Of a stretch of DNA of 64,000 nt, positions 9,421 through 17,242 are shown in pieces. The notes beneath the pieces were generated by a model. It saw only the letters and a list, made by a program, of their open reading frames with translations. It had not been told where the DNA came from and did no database searches. The DNA is taken from assembly GCF_014208105.1 (NCBI RefSeq), contig NZ_JACHMQ010000001.1:4154001-4218000 (forward strand), written 5' to 3'. The position numbers and the translations under genes are program-made. Position 1 is the stretch's first letter; each line of letters starts with the position of its first letter. The stretch comes from Actinomadura coerulea. Lineage in GTDB: Bacteria > Actinomycetota > Actinomycetes > Streptosporangiales > Streptosporangiaceae.

Positions 9421-10192
9421 CGAGTTCATCCCAGTGCCACTCCAGCCAGTCCTGAGCCCGCCGTATCCGGGGCCCAGCGCCCCCCTGCCAGATCCGCGCC
9501 CATCCCCCACCGCGTTCAGCCCTCTCCCGCATCGCCCGATAGGACCGCTCGAACCGCACCCGCGCCGCCGGCAGCACCTCCCGCCGCCGCTCCCGGTCCA
9601 GCCCGTAGGCATCGCAGAAGATCCGCAGCCTGCGCCCCACGTCCACCCCGTAGAGCCCGGCGTCCCGATCGGCCGGATCCTCGATCGGCCCCCAGTGCCT
9701 CAGCGCCGTGACCACGTCGAACACCCGCGTGGTGGGCCGCGCCAGATCGAAGTCGATCAGAGCGACCGGCCGCCCGCCCCGGAAGACCACGTTCTCCGGC
9801 GTCACATCGCAGTGCCCGATGACCTCGGGGGCCCCGTCCACGTTGGACGTCTCCGCGTCCCACGGCGCCCCCGCCGGCGCCTCGTACGACGCGACCGCGT
9901 CGTGGTACCGCCTCAGCAGCCGCGCCACGCCCCGCAGCACGTCCTCCGAGACGACGGACGCCGCCAACGGCCGCTGCGGCACCTCCCCCGGCACCCAGCT
10001 GAGCACCTCTCGCCCCAGCTCATCGACCCCCAGCACCCGCGGCGCCTCGAACCCCACGTCCTCCAGATGCCGCAGCAGCCCATGGACCGCCGGACTGTGC
10101 GCCCGAAGCGGCCGCCGCACCGTCTCCCCGACCCGCACCACACCCTCCGACACGGCCCCACCGGAGAGCGGCACCTCAATGTTCACCGCCAC
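9404..10192 (-). CDS. aminoglycoside phosphotransferase-like kinase
   Basis: A protein of about 262 residues with the APH/choline-kinase fold. The Brenner motif HCDVTPEN (H-x-D-x4-N) and the metal-binding LIDFDLARP are intact, so a phosphotransfer activity on a small molecule is likely. Nothing shows that it is a resistance enzyme. The start is uncertain: GTG 10192 or GTG 10186, both just after a GGGG run. Reading further upstream would antisense-translate the tRNA-Arg gene and is wrong. Its end overlaps cobD by 17 bases; a role in the cobalamin pathway is possible but unproven. Confidence 0.8.
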   Translation of the reverse strand: MAVNIEVPLSGGAVSEGVVRVGETVRRPLRAHSPAVHGLLRHLEDVGFEAPRVLGVDELGREVLSWVPGEVPQRPLAASVVSEDVLRGVARLLRRYHDAVASYEAPAGAPWDAETSNVDGAPEVIGHCDVTPENVVFRGGRPVALIDFDLARPTTRVFDVVTALRHWGPIEDPADRDAGLYGVDVGRRLRIFCDAYGLDRERRREVLPAARVRFERSYRAMRERAERGGGWARIWQGGAGPRIRRAQDWLEWHWDELDARLW

Positions 10193-10297
10193 AGCACCCC
10201 AAGATAGGACCCTCGCCCCAGCGGTAAGACCGTTATAGATGTGGAGCCGGACGACGTGCACCCTTACACTGTGTCCCGGCGTCCCGCCGGGCGCCGA

Positions 10298-10374
10298 GCG
10301 CCCGTAGCTCAGCTGGACAGAGCATCGGACTTCTAATCCGACGGTCGCGGGTTCGAATCCTGCCGGGCGCGCCA
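10298..10374 (+). tRNA. tRNA-Arg (anticodon TCT)
   Basis: A complete cloverleaf with encoded CCA. The acceptor arms GCGCCCG and CGGGCGC pair over seven bases, the anticodon arm is TCGGA / TCCGA around the loop CTTCTAA, giving anticodon TCT, and the T-loop is TTCGAAT. Discriminator G and CCA end the gene at 10374. It is divergent from the aph-cobD-cobQ operon. tRNA genes are frequent integration sites, and the segment that follows looks like accessory DNA, but I found no second copy of the 3' end nearby. Confidence 0.97.
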
Positions 10375-10434
10375 TGGTCTGACCTGCGGTCTTACCATTG
10401 CCAAGATCCCAAATAATGTCCCGCTTCGCCCTCG

Positions 10435-10462
10435 TGTTCGCTCGATGTTCGCTCGGATGTCG
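10435..10462 (+). repeat. tandem 11-bp repeat, left copy
   Basis: TGTTCGCTCGA followed directly by TGTTCGCTCGG and then ATGTCG. The same 2 x 11 + ATGTCG arrangement, with several substitutions, recurs at 14197-14224 in the same orientation. The two copies bracket the segment of secreted proteins next to the tRNA. Confidence 0.6.
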
Positions 10463-11055
10463 CGGACCTGTCGCCGCACCCCTCGCACGTCGCCGCGATC
10501 GCCCATCTACTGCCGCTCCGGCCACAGCCGCCCAGCGGCCGCTGGAACACCCCCGGCGCAGGCGGTTGCCGGCCTCGTCTTTGAGGGCGACGTCTTGGGG
10601 AGACGCCCTCTCCCGCCACGCAAGCTAGCGGTAGAACTCGTCCATGCGCGCCGCCACGCGTCGGTCCTGCCGCGCTCGCAATCTACGTCGGAACACCCAC
10701 AAAGCATGACCGGTGGCCGAGCACCCAGTCCAGCACCCGCAAAGGCCGAGAGTCCTAGACCGCCGCACATGCTGCAGCTGCGCTCCCATGCCCCCGGCGG
10801 TACAGCCCAGCGACTCACCACTACGCCAGCCTCCACAGCTCCTCCTGCCGAGCCGTCAAGAACCCGTAGTCCCGCACTCGCACCTCCGAAACGATCAAGA
10901 TCATTTTCGGTGATGCACTGACCCCTTGAACCCAAGAACTACGACGCCCGCTCTCGGCGCCCGCGGCCTGGCCGTCCCGCGCCGAAAGGTCGGCCCCACA
11001 CGGGCATCGAGCCGATCAGAAAGGTCGATATAGCCGCTCGGTTCACATCATTTCT

Positions 11056-11070
11056 ACTACTTAGAGTAGT
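11056..11070. promoter_or_regulatory. perfect palindrome, possible operator
   Basis: ACTACT-TAG-AGTAGT is an inverted repeat with six-base arms and a three-base spacer. It lies in an AT-richer stretch about 140 bases before the first secreted-protein gene. The position suits an operator, but the cognate regulator is unknown. Confidence 0.4.
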
Positions 11071-11206
11071 TGCCCACCTACATCGTGTTACTAAATTGAA
11101 GGAGCCTCGATAAGTGAGGGAACGGCGGAGTGCCGGGGCGCGGCTCTCGCCCCCCGGCACTGCTCCCAACGGGCCGTCCCCTCCAAGCGAAGGAGGAAGA
11201 TCCCCC

Positions 11207-11665
11207 GTGAGAACCCCCCTGTTGGCCAAGGTCGCGCTCACCTCTCTCAGCGCGGTGAGTCTGGCGACCGCCGCCGGCGTGGCCTTCGCGCCTGCCATGG
11301 CCGCCGCCGAGCCCGTGCCGCCTCCGGACGGTCCGGCGGCGGCCCCGGCGCCGGCGAACCCTCCCACCAATGAAGCGGCCGTGACCGTGTGCCGCAGAGC
11401 GCTGGACGACCTGCAGGTCCGCGAAGGCGTCTGCTTCTGGAGCGGCCAGAACTTCGCCGGCGACATGTCGGTCTACCCCCGCCCGTCGGGCACCGACAGC
11501 TGCGGCAGCATCGACCCCGTGAAGTCGGCGGTCAACCTCACCCGCGAGACCCGGCTGCTGTACGCCTTCTACGGCTGCAACCCGGCCAACTTCATCGCCC
11601 AGGTCGAACCGAACGAGGCCCGCTCCCAGTTCGGTCCCGACACCAACGCCCGGTCCTGGCGCTGA
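11207..11665 (+). CDS. small secreted protein, peptidase inhibitor I36-like
   Basis: A 152-residue preprotein. The GTG start follows GAAGGAGGAAG. A signal peptide with a hydrophobic core and an AMAAAEP cleavage region covers residues 1 to about 34, then comes a Pro/Ala linker and a domain of about 95 residues with four Cys (VTVC, VCFW, SCGS, YGCN). The pattern CFWSGQNFAGDMSVY followed by VKSAVNLT resembles the beta/gamma-crystallin-like peptidase inhibitor family I36 of streptomycetes; this is a motif-level judgement. The domain is nearly repeated at the end of the protein at 12634-13416, so the two genes are paralogues. Confidence 0.75.
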   Translation: MRTPLLAKVALTSLSAVSLATAAGVAFAPAMAAAEPVPPPDGPAAAPAPANPPTNEAAVTVCRRALDDLQVREGVCFWSGQNFAGDMSVYPRPSGTDSCGSIDPVKSAVNLTRETRLLYAFYGCNPANFIAQVEPNEARSQFGPDTNARSWR

Positions 11666-11722
11666 CCTGCCTCCGGCATCCCCCGCAGCGTCCAGCAGCT
11701 ACGACCTCGAAGGAGAGAAGCG

Positions 11723-12451
11723 ATGAAGTCCAGTCTCACCAAGCCCGCCGCCCGCCCGGCCTCACGTCTGGCCGCCCGCCTGGCCGTGGCGGCCCTGCTG
11801 CCCGGCGCGCTGCTGGCCGCCGCGGCAGCGCCGGCCATGGCGGCAGCCGCCCCCAACCCGCCGGCCCCCGCAGCGCCGGCCAATCCGCCGGTCGATGACA
11901 CCAATCCCACCGACCCGGACCCCGCCAACCCCAACCCCGCCAACCCGCCGGTGGAGCAGTCCGTCGCGCGAGGCACCTACATCATCCGCAACAGCGTCAC
12001 CAACGGCGCCCTGATCCCGTTCAACGGTGGTCCGGACTCCGGAAACTTCGTCGACACAATTCGGGACTGGCCGAGCAAGCCCAGCATGCAGCACTGGAAG
12101 ATCACCAAGGTCACCGAGCGCCAGGACACCAGCAGGGGCGTCAAACGACCCGCCTACAAGATCGAGAACATCGGCGCGCCGGGCCAGTGCCTGCAGCCGA
12201 ACGTCGGCGTCCCCCGGGGCGACCACGCCGACATCATCATCCAGAACTGCAGCGCCTCCCCCACAGCAGGGCAGCAGTGGTTCCTGGTCGCCTCCGAGGA
12301 CACCCCCGACGGCTATCTGATCAAGCCGGTGGGCAACGCAGGCCGAGCCCTAGTCCCGGCCCACCTCAACAGCGACAACCACCGGGTACGCCTGCTGGCC
12401 GTCAGTGACACCAGCAGCTACTCCTGGCTGCTGGAGCGGCAGGGCACTTGA
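11723..12451 (+). CDS. secreted beta-trefoil (ricin B-like) protein
   Basis: A 242-residue protein with an N-terminal signal peptide (cleavage near PAMAAAAP, about residue 40) and a repetitive Pro/Asp/Asn linker (NPTDPDPANPNPANPP). The mature part has features of a beta-trefoil lectin: AYKIENIGAPGQCLQPN, QNCSASPTAGQQWFLV and SYSWLLERQ resemble QxW-type ricin repeats. AAGGAG lies seven bases before the ATG. It is the middle of three genes for secreted proteins with the same linker style, probably cotranscribed. A carbohydrate-binding or inhibitor role is inferred only. Confidence 0.7.
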   Translation: MKSSLTKPAARPASRLAARLAVAALLPGALLAAAAAPAMAAAAPNPPAPAAPANPPVDDTNPTDPDPANPNPANPPVEQSVARGTYIIRNSVTNGALIPFNGGPDSGNFVDTIRDWPSKPSMQHWKITKVTERQDTSRGVKRPAYKIENIGAPGQCLQPNVGVPRGDHADIIIQNCSASPTAGQQWFLVASEDTPDGYLIKPVGNAGRALVPAHLNSDNHRVRLLAVSDTSSYSWLLERQGT

Positions 12452-12633
12452 CCCGTCGGCGGCCCGAGCCTCGCCACAGCGCTTCGCCGCTCACCCACGG
12501 CGGCCCCGGTTCGCCTCCGGACTCAACCCGATCCCGGTTACGACGCCGTGGTGGCCTCTCAGGCCGCCACCTGTCTCGGCCGTCTTCTTCTCCCGCCAAA
12601 CCAGGCGCCCTTGGCGCCCTGCAAAGGAGCACC

Positions 12634-13416
12634 ATGTCCGGCAGAAAGCTCCCCGGCCTCATCGCGGCACTGGCATCAGCCGCGCTGGGGCTGACCTGCC
12701 TGCCCGCCACCGCCAACGCCACCACCGACCCCGCCGCCGGCGCGGCTGTGACCCAGCCGCAGGCCGTCCGCCTCCAGGACGCGGACCTGACGCTGGAGGT
12801 CGGCGGCCCGCCCAAGACCTTCTCCTGGCCGGCGGACCAGAAGAACTACTCGCCCATGCAGGTGAGCGTCACCGCGCCCCCCTACACCCGCATCACGGCG
12901 CTGGACCTGCACTGCACCCAAGGCCACCAGTGCCCGACCACGATCGCTGACGACGGCAGGTCCGCCACGGGCAACTTCACCGTGAACTGGTCCTTCACCG
13001 ACGACATCGAGGTGACCCTGCAGGCCACCGACGACGCCCCCCAGCAGGGCGGGACCTTCGAAGGCTCCATCAGCCTGGGCGACCAGACCCGGCCCATCAC
13101 CGTCACCATCCTGCCGCGCACCCAGCCCGCCGTGACCGCCTGCCGCAAGGCACTGGACCAGCTCCAGGTCCGCGAAGGCATGTGCTTCTGGCCCCAGCAG
13201 GACTTCCAGGGCCAGATCTTCGTCCGCCCACGCCCCTCGGGCACCGACACCTGCGGCAACATCAACCCCGCCAAGTCGGCGGTCAACCTCACCCGCGAGA
13301 CCCGGCTGCTGTACGCCTTCGCCCGCTGCGACCTGTCCAACTTCATCACCCAGGTCGAGCCGAACGAGGCCCGCTCCCAGTTCGGCCCCGACACCACCGC
13401 CCAATCCTGGCGCTGA
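12634..13416 (+). CDS. secreted two-domain protein with I36-like tail
   Basis: A 260-residue preprotein. AAAGGAG precedes the ATG, and a signal peptide ends near ATANATTD (about residue 29). The middle (about 45-160) is an Ig-like or beta-sandwich domain of unknown type with one Cys pair (LHCTQGHQC). The C-terminal 95 residues, from VTACRKALDQLQVREGMCFW on, are almost the same as in the protein at 11207-11665, including SAVNLTRETRLLYAF and VEPNEARSQFGPDT. It therefore looks like the same I36-like module fused behind an extra domain. It is the last gene before a strong hairpin. Confidence 0.75.
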   Translation: MSGRKLPGLIAALASAALGLTCLPATANATTDPAAGAAVTQPQAVRLQDADLTLEVGGPPKTFSWPADQKNYSPMQVSVTAPPYTRITALDLHCTQGHQCPTTIADDGRSATGNFTVNWSFTDDIEVTLQATDDAPQQGGTFEGSISLGDQTRPITVTILPRTQPAVTACRKALDQLQVREGMCFWPQQDFQGQIFVRPRPSGTDTCGNINPAKSAVNLTRETRLLYAFARCDLSNFITQVEPNEARSQFGPDTTAQSWR

Positions 13417-13471
13417 CCACCTCACCCTCCCCCGCGCCGGCCCCCAAAGGCTCCAGGCCGGCGTGGGCGGA

Positions 13472-13525
13472 GCCCCCGGGGCACGGTAGACCCCACACCC
13501 CTCACACCTACCGTGCCCTGGGGGC
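13472..13525 (+). terminator. strong hairpin after secreted-protein genes
   Basis: The arms at 13472-13489 and 13508-13525 pair over 18 bases (one G-U), with an 18-base loop between. It starts about 55 bases after the stop of the last secreted-protein gene. There is no U-tract, as is common in actinomycetes. Confidence 0.75.
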
Positions 13526-13781
13526 CACCGCCCATCCAGCGGCCCTCCACGCACCAGCCAGCCCATGACACGACGCCCCTGACCACCGCCTACGACCACC
13601 CGCCGGCGGAGCCGGGCGGCCCGGCTTAGCCCATGTCTCCGATGAGCGCGCCGCCATCTCACAGACGATCGTTGACCCCGTCCGGCGCGCCGTGATCGAG
13701 TCGGTCAGTCTTGTGCAGACCGATGATGGGCGGAGGTGTGCTGGCGGACTTGAAGCCGTTCTCCAACTACCAGAGCCCGCG

Positions 13782-13925
13782 ATGTCGGCCAGCCCGAATA
13801 CGGACCGGCCCGACCTCCCGGGCGACTACGACCCGGCGGCGATGGTGGAGCTGAAACCGGAGTTCGAGGACGGGGCCTGGGAGTGGAAGCCCATGAGGCT
13901 GGTCCTCCTGCAAGAGGCGCCCTGA
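13782..13925 (+). CDS. possible small hypothetical protein
   Basis: A 47-codon frame beginning ATG-TCG (MSASPNTDRPDLPGDYD) and ending LVLLQEAP. The acidic composition and codon use are plausible for a protein, but the ribosome site is weak and no family is recognised. An in-frame GTG at 13692 would give 77 residues. It could be a fragment. Confidence 0.3.
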   Translation: MSASPNTDRPDLPGDYDPAAMVELKPEFEDGAWEWKPMRLVLLQEAP

Positions 13926-13971
13926 GCGCGTCACCGGTGGCAGGCCGTGAGCGAACCGCCGCCGTTAGACT

Positions 13972-13998
13972 CGCCGGAGTCCCTTTGGGACTCCGGCG
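13972..13998 (+). terminator. perfect 12-bp hairpin
   Basis: CGCCGGAGTCCC and GGGACTCCGGCG pair perfectly around the loop TTT. It follows the small ORF by about 45 bases. The compact shape suits an intrinsic terminator without a U-tract. Confidence 0.75.
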
Positions 13999-14196
13999 TC
14001 TCGGGGGTGGAGGAACCTGCGGACGGCCGTTGGCGCTGAGATGGATCTGAAGGATTCGCCTTGCTCAGCGGGCGGGCCCATCTGGGGGCGTGCCCCTTCT
14101 GGCATGGCGGTCCCGACAGCTACAAGTTCGCCGCAGGCAAGCCCTCAACCTCGTCGATGGCAGTGGCCTACGAGAGGCCGTCCGACATCGTCTTGA

Positions 14197-14224
14197 TGTT
14201 CGCTTGTTGTTTGCTCGTATGTCG
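14197..14224 (+). repeat. tandem 11-bp repeat, right copy
   Basis: TGTTCGCTTGT, TGTTTGCTCGT and ATGTCG, the counterpart of the repeat at 10435-10462. It abuts the point where similarity of the neighbouring transposase fragment is lost. Confidence 0.55.
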
Positions 14225-14256
14225 TGGAACGCGGCGGGCCTGGGTGGCCCGAGACG

Positions 14257-14337
14257 GCATCGTTGGAACGACTCCCACAACTCGTCCGGCACCCGCCGTT
14301 CCTCAAGGCTCGCCACGGCTGTCCGACGACTCGTCAC
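14257..14337 (-). pseudogene. transposase N-terminal remnant (IS5-like)
   Basis: The frame gives LEERRVPDELWESFQR, which resembles the start of IS5-type transposases of actinomycetes (VPDELWE plus FQR). The similarity stops after about 27 codons. No terminal repeats were found. It is weak evidence, but fits an accessory segment between the tRNA and the next cluster. Confidence 0.35.
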
Positions 14338-14340
14338 CGA

Positions 14341-15609
14341 TCAGGACACGGTCTTCGTGTCCGGCGAGCGATCCGAAGGCTCGGGGTCTGGTGGGCCCGG
14401 GTCGAGATCCTTGCGCGGAGGGGTCTGCGGCCTGGGTTCGGGCGGGACGCTTACCAGCCAGAGGGCGCACACGGCGGTGACCGCGGCCATGAGGACCAGC
14501 AGGACCCGGTAGTCGACGACCAGGGACAGCGCTGCGCCGAGGGCGATGGAGACGGTCTGCGGAGTGCTGACGACGCCCATCGCCGCGGTGAGTGCTCGGC
14601 CGCGCAGGGCGTCGGGGGTGCGTCGCTGCACCGCCATGACCAGGCCGACGGTCGTCCAGCACATGCCGAAGCCGAAAAGGAACGCCCCCACCGCCACCGG
14701 GGGGATGGCGGGCGCCAGATAGACCAGGGACGCGATCGTGACCAGGGCGATGCCCAGCATCACCGTGCGCAGGTCGCCTACCCGGCGGATGGCGGCGCCC
14801 GCCGCCAGGCCGGCGCAGACCGCGCCCGCGCCCTGCACACTGCTCAGCACGCCGACGAACGCGGGAGCGCGGTGAAGCCCGTCGTCGACGATGGAGAAGA
14901 TGAGGGTCTGGGAGAAGCCCGTCACCAGCATGGCCAGGCCCAGTGCGCCCACCAGCGTGCGCAGTGGCGGGGAACGGTAGATGTGGCGCAGGCCCGACAG
15001 CACCTCTTCGCGCAGCTCCAGTGCACCGGTGACGTGACGCTGGTCGCCGGGCGCCCGGATGAGCCATACGCATACGGCGGCCGCCAGGAACGTCGCCGCG
15101 TCCAGCAGAGCCACCACGTGGCCGCCCGCCGCTGTGAACAACGCCGCGCCGAAGAGGGGGGCCAGCAGCTTCACTCCGTCGGCGGAGGTCTGCAGCAGGC
15201 CGTTGGCGTCGGGGAGCGCGTCCTCGTCCACGATCGCCGTGACGAGGGCGGCCTGGGTGGCGGTGATGATCACACCCGCGATGCCGTAGCAGAGGATGAT
15301 CGCGTACAGCAGCCAGACCTGGCCCTCGCCGCGTACCAGCAGGCTGAGCAGCATGACGCACGCCATCACCAGGTTGGTCACGATGAAGATCTGGCGCCGC
15401 GGGAACCTGTCGATGAGCACCCCGGCGAACGGGGCGAACAGGAACGGCAGGGCGACGAAGAAGAACGCGCCGCCCGCCGCGGCATTGCTGCCGGTCAACT
15501 CCTTGACCCAGATGCCGAAGGCGATGATGAGTGCGCGGTCGCCCAGGGTCGACAAGGACTGGCCGGTGATCAGGAGCCGGAAACCGCGATTGGTCAGCAG
15601 AACCCTCAC
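14341..15609 (-). CDS. MFS transporter, probable exporter of the RiPP cluster
   Basis: A 422-residue major-facilitator protein with about 12 membrane helices. The loop 2-3 signature appears as AGVLIDRFPRRQIF. The sequence type (VRVLLTNRGFRLLITGQSLSTLGDRAL) belongs to the group of macrolide-efflux-like MFS proteins of actinomycetes. The GTG start at 15609 lies six bases after GAGGAGG. It is divergent from the P450 gene across 253 bases, and the shared control region and its place at the edge of the pentapeptide cluster suggest that it exports the product. That role is inferred. Confidence 0.85.
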   Translation of the reverse strand: MRVLLTNRGFRLLITGQSLSTLGDRALIIAFGIWVKELTGSNAAAGGAFFFVALPFLFAPFAGVLIDRFPRRQIFIVTNLVMACVMLLSLLVRGEGQVWLLYAIILCYGIAGVIITATQAALVTAIVDEDALPDANGLLQTSADGVKLLAPLFGAALFTAAGGHVVALLDAATFLAAAVCVWLIRAPGDQRHVTGALELREEVLSGLRHIYRSPPLRTLVGALGLAMLVTGFSQTLIFSIVDDGLHRAPAFVGVLSSVQGAGAVCAGLAAGAAIRRVGDLRTVMLGIALVTIASLVYLAPAIPPVAVGAFLFGFGMCWTTVGLVMAVQRRTPDALRGRALTAAMGVVSTPQTVSIALGAALSLVVDYRVLLVLMAAVTAVCALWLVSVPPEPRPQTPPRKDLDPGPPDPEPSDRSPDTKTVS

Positions 15610-15862
15610 GGGCGACCTCCTCGGCGGTGAGGCGGAACTACAAGACCATGCCATATCGGGGCGCGCGGGGATATGGAAGTCCGGTGGCCGGATCCGGCGC
15701 TCGGCAATTCCGCCATGTCCATTTACCATCGGTAAAGATCATGTGTCGGACGATCAATCGGGCACCTGAGCGACAGCGCCGTCGTCCTCCCGCAACCCGT
15801 ACGGGATGCGACGAACGGGCTTGAGGCCGCTCGCCGGTAGCCGTCCGTGCGAGGAGGTCGAT

Positions 15863-17029
15863 ATGTCGGAGGCGCCGGCCGCGGACCCGGCCGCGGGGCT
15901 CGCGGAGCCCGCGGCGCTGCTGGATCCCTACTCCCTCTTCGGCCGCCTGCGCGAGAGCGCGCCCGTCTACCGCAGCGCCTTCCTCGACTCCTGGGTGGTG
16001 ACGAGGTACGACGACTGCGCCGCGGTGCTGCGCGACACGGAATCGTTCGCCTCGGACTGGCGCCGGATCGGCGAGGCCGTACCGGAGCCGCTGCTGAGCA
16101 TCCAGTCACTCGACCCGCCCGAGCACACGGCCATCCGGCACTTCATGGTCGACGCGGTCCGCGGTCTCGACCTGGGCGTGCTGCGCGAGCGCATCGCCGC
16201 GCAGGTCCGCGCCCGGGCCGAGCGGCTGCGCGCGGTCGGGGAGTTCGACTGCGTGTCCGACCTCACCGCGCCACTCGCGCTGGACACCATCACCGCGGTG
16301 CTCGGGGTGCCGCCCATCGACGCCGCGTGGTTCCTGCCCGTGTCGCAGACGATCGTGAACGGCATGGACGCCGGGATCTGGCCGGAGACCGCCGGGCCCG
16401 CCGTGCAGGCCCGCGCCGAACTGGCCGAATACACCGGCCGGTGGCTGGACGACCCGCCGGCGGACGGGCTGGTGGCGCATGTGGCGGCCAAGGCGCCCGG
16501 CTCGGGCGTCGCGCGCCCGGTGCTGCTGAACACGCTGCGGGCCGTCCTGCACGCCGGGTTCGAGTCGGCGGGGCGGCTGCTCAGCAACGCTCTGGTCGTC
16601 CTGCTGACCGCACCGGACACTTTCGCACGTTTCACCCGGGCCGACCTGTCGCTCGCAGTGGAGGAGATGGTCCGGTACGTGACGCCGGTGCAGGCCGACG
16701 GGCGGGCGTGTGTGCGGAAGACGCGCGTCGGCGGCCATGTCATCGCGCCCGGCGAAGCGGTGACGCTGATGCTGGCCGCCGCGAACCGGGATCCAGCCAA
16801 GTTCGCCGAGCCCGACGAGCTGGACTTCGCCCGCTACCCCAACCCGCATCTGGGGTTCGGCCGGGGCGCCCACTCGTGCCTCGGGCAGTCGCTGGCGGTC
16901 CTCCAGGCACAGGTCGTCCTCGGCCTGCTCGCGACCGAGTTCCCGGGCATCCGCCTCGCCGACGAGCCCGTCTACCACCGGAACCTCACGCTGCGGGGCG
17001 TGGCTCGACTCAGAGTCCACCTCAGCTGA
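15863..17029 (+). CDS. cytochrome P450, candidate biarylitide crosslinking enzyme
   Basis: A 388-residue bacterial class I P450. The heme loop GFGRGAHSCLG gives the thiolate Cys339, and E268-x-x-R271 lies in EEMVR. The I-helix motif is AGFES at residues 231-235, with Ser in place of the more usual Thr of the acid-alcohol pair. The ATG follows GAGGAGG with a six-base gap. No ferredoxin gene is adjacent. Only 39 bases after its stop lies an 18-bp gene for Met-Arg-Tyr-Leu-His. Biarylitide P450s join the side chains of Tyr3 and His5 of such pentapeptides, so I propose that reaction here. The pairing is an inference; the P450 identity is certain. Confidence 0.93.
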   Translation: MSEAPAADPAAGLAEPAALLDPYSLFGRLRESAPVYRSAFLDSWVVTRYDDCAAVLRDTESFASDWRRIGEAVPEPLLSIQSLDPPEHTAIRHFMVDAVRGLDLGVLRERIAAQVRARAERLRAVGEFDCVSDLTAPLALDTITAVLGVPPIDAAWFLPVSQTIVNGMDAGIWPETAGPAVQARAELAEYTGRWLDDPPADGLVAHVAAKAPGSGVARPVLLNTLRAVLHAGFESAGRLLSNALVVLLTAPDTFARFTRADLSLAVEEMVRYVTPVQADGRACVRKTRVGGHVIAPGEAVTLMLAAANRDPAKFAEPDELDFARYPNPHLGFGRGAHSCLGQSLAVLQAQVVLGLLATEFPGIRLADEPVYHRNLTLRGVARLRVHLS

Positions 17030-17068
17030 CCGACCTCAATCCGTCTTTACAGAAAGGGGGTGGCACAC

Positions 17069-17086
17069 ATGCGTTACCTCCACTGA
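17069..17086 (+). CDS. pentapeptide RiPP precursor MRYLH (biarylitide type)
   Basis: Five codons and a stop: ATG CGT TAC CTC CAC TGA, giving Met-Arg-Tyr-Leu-His. The ribosome site AAAGGGGG lies eight bases before the ATG, stronger than many in this window. The MxYxH pattern with Tyr at 3 and His at 5 is the signature of biarylitides, whose precursor genes are the smallest known coding sequences. The P450 immediately upstream is the expected crosslinking enzyme. In the described clusters, as I recall, the precursor precedes the P450; here it follows it. A hairpin 14 bases after the stop separates it from downstream tailoring genes. A chance ORF cannot be fully excluded, but the motif, ribosome site and neighbour agree. 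Confidence 0.8.
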   Translation: MRYLH

Positions 17087-17100
17087 GTGACATAGGCGGG

Positions 17101-17149
17101 TGCCCGGCATAGCGGGGCGCGCTTCCAACCTGCCACGGTATGCCGGGCA
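17101..17149 (+). terminator. hairpin after the pentapeptide gene (attenuator?)
   Basis: TGCCCGGCATA and TATGCCGGGCA pair perfectly over 11 bases with a 27-base loop. It lies between the pentapeptide gene and the aminopeptidase gene on the same strand. It may act as a partial terminator or an RNA-stabilising end, so that the precursor is made in excess of the downstream enzymes. Confidence 0.65.
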
Positions 17150-17242
17150 TTCATAATTCACCGCGCGGCCGGTCTCAGAAACTCTGCACATATCAACATG
17201 GTTTCTGTTTCTCGCCATCACACGATTTCCTCTGGAGCGCTG

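Larger units (their letters stand above)
10375..11206. other. non-coding stretch after tRNA-Arg
   Basis: About 830 bases with no convincing gene on either strand: the open frames present have no ribosome site, no recognisable domain and biased composition. It contains a tandem 11-bp repeat near its left end. The last 150 bases are clearly lower in GC and carry a perfect palindrome before the secreted-protein genes, so they probably form a promoter region. Confidence 0.6.

Noticed and set aside
10507..10935. A 142-codon minus-strand frame next to the tRNA
   Set aside because: No ribosome site, no domain, and low-complexity Gly/Ala/Arg composition.
10375..15609. A duplicated tRNA 3' end (attachment site)
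   Set aside because: No second copy of the tRNA-Arg T-arm and acceptor end was seen in the next 5 kb, and no integrase gene is present.
15610..15862. A second pentapeptide gene before the P450
   Set aside because: I read the region in both directions for ATG-x-TAY/TGG-x-CAY-stop and found none; only the copy after the P450 fits.
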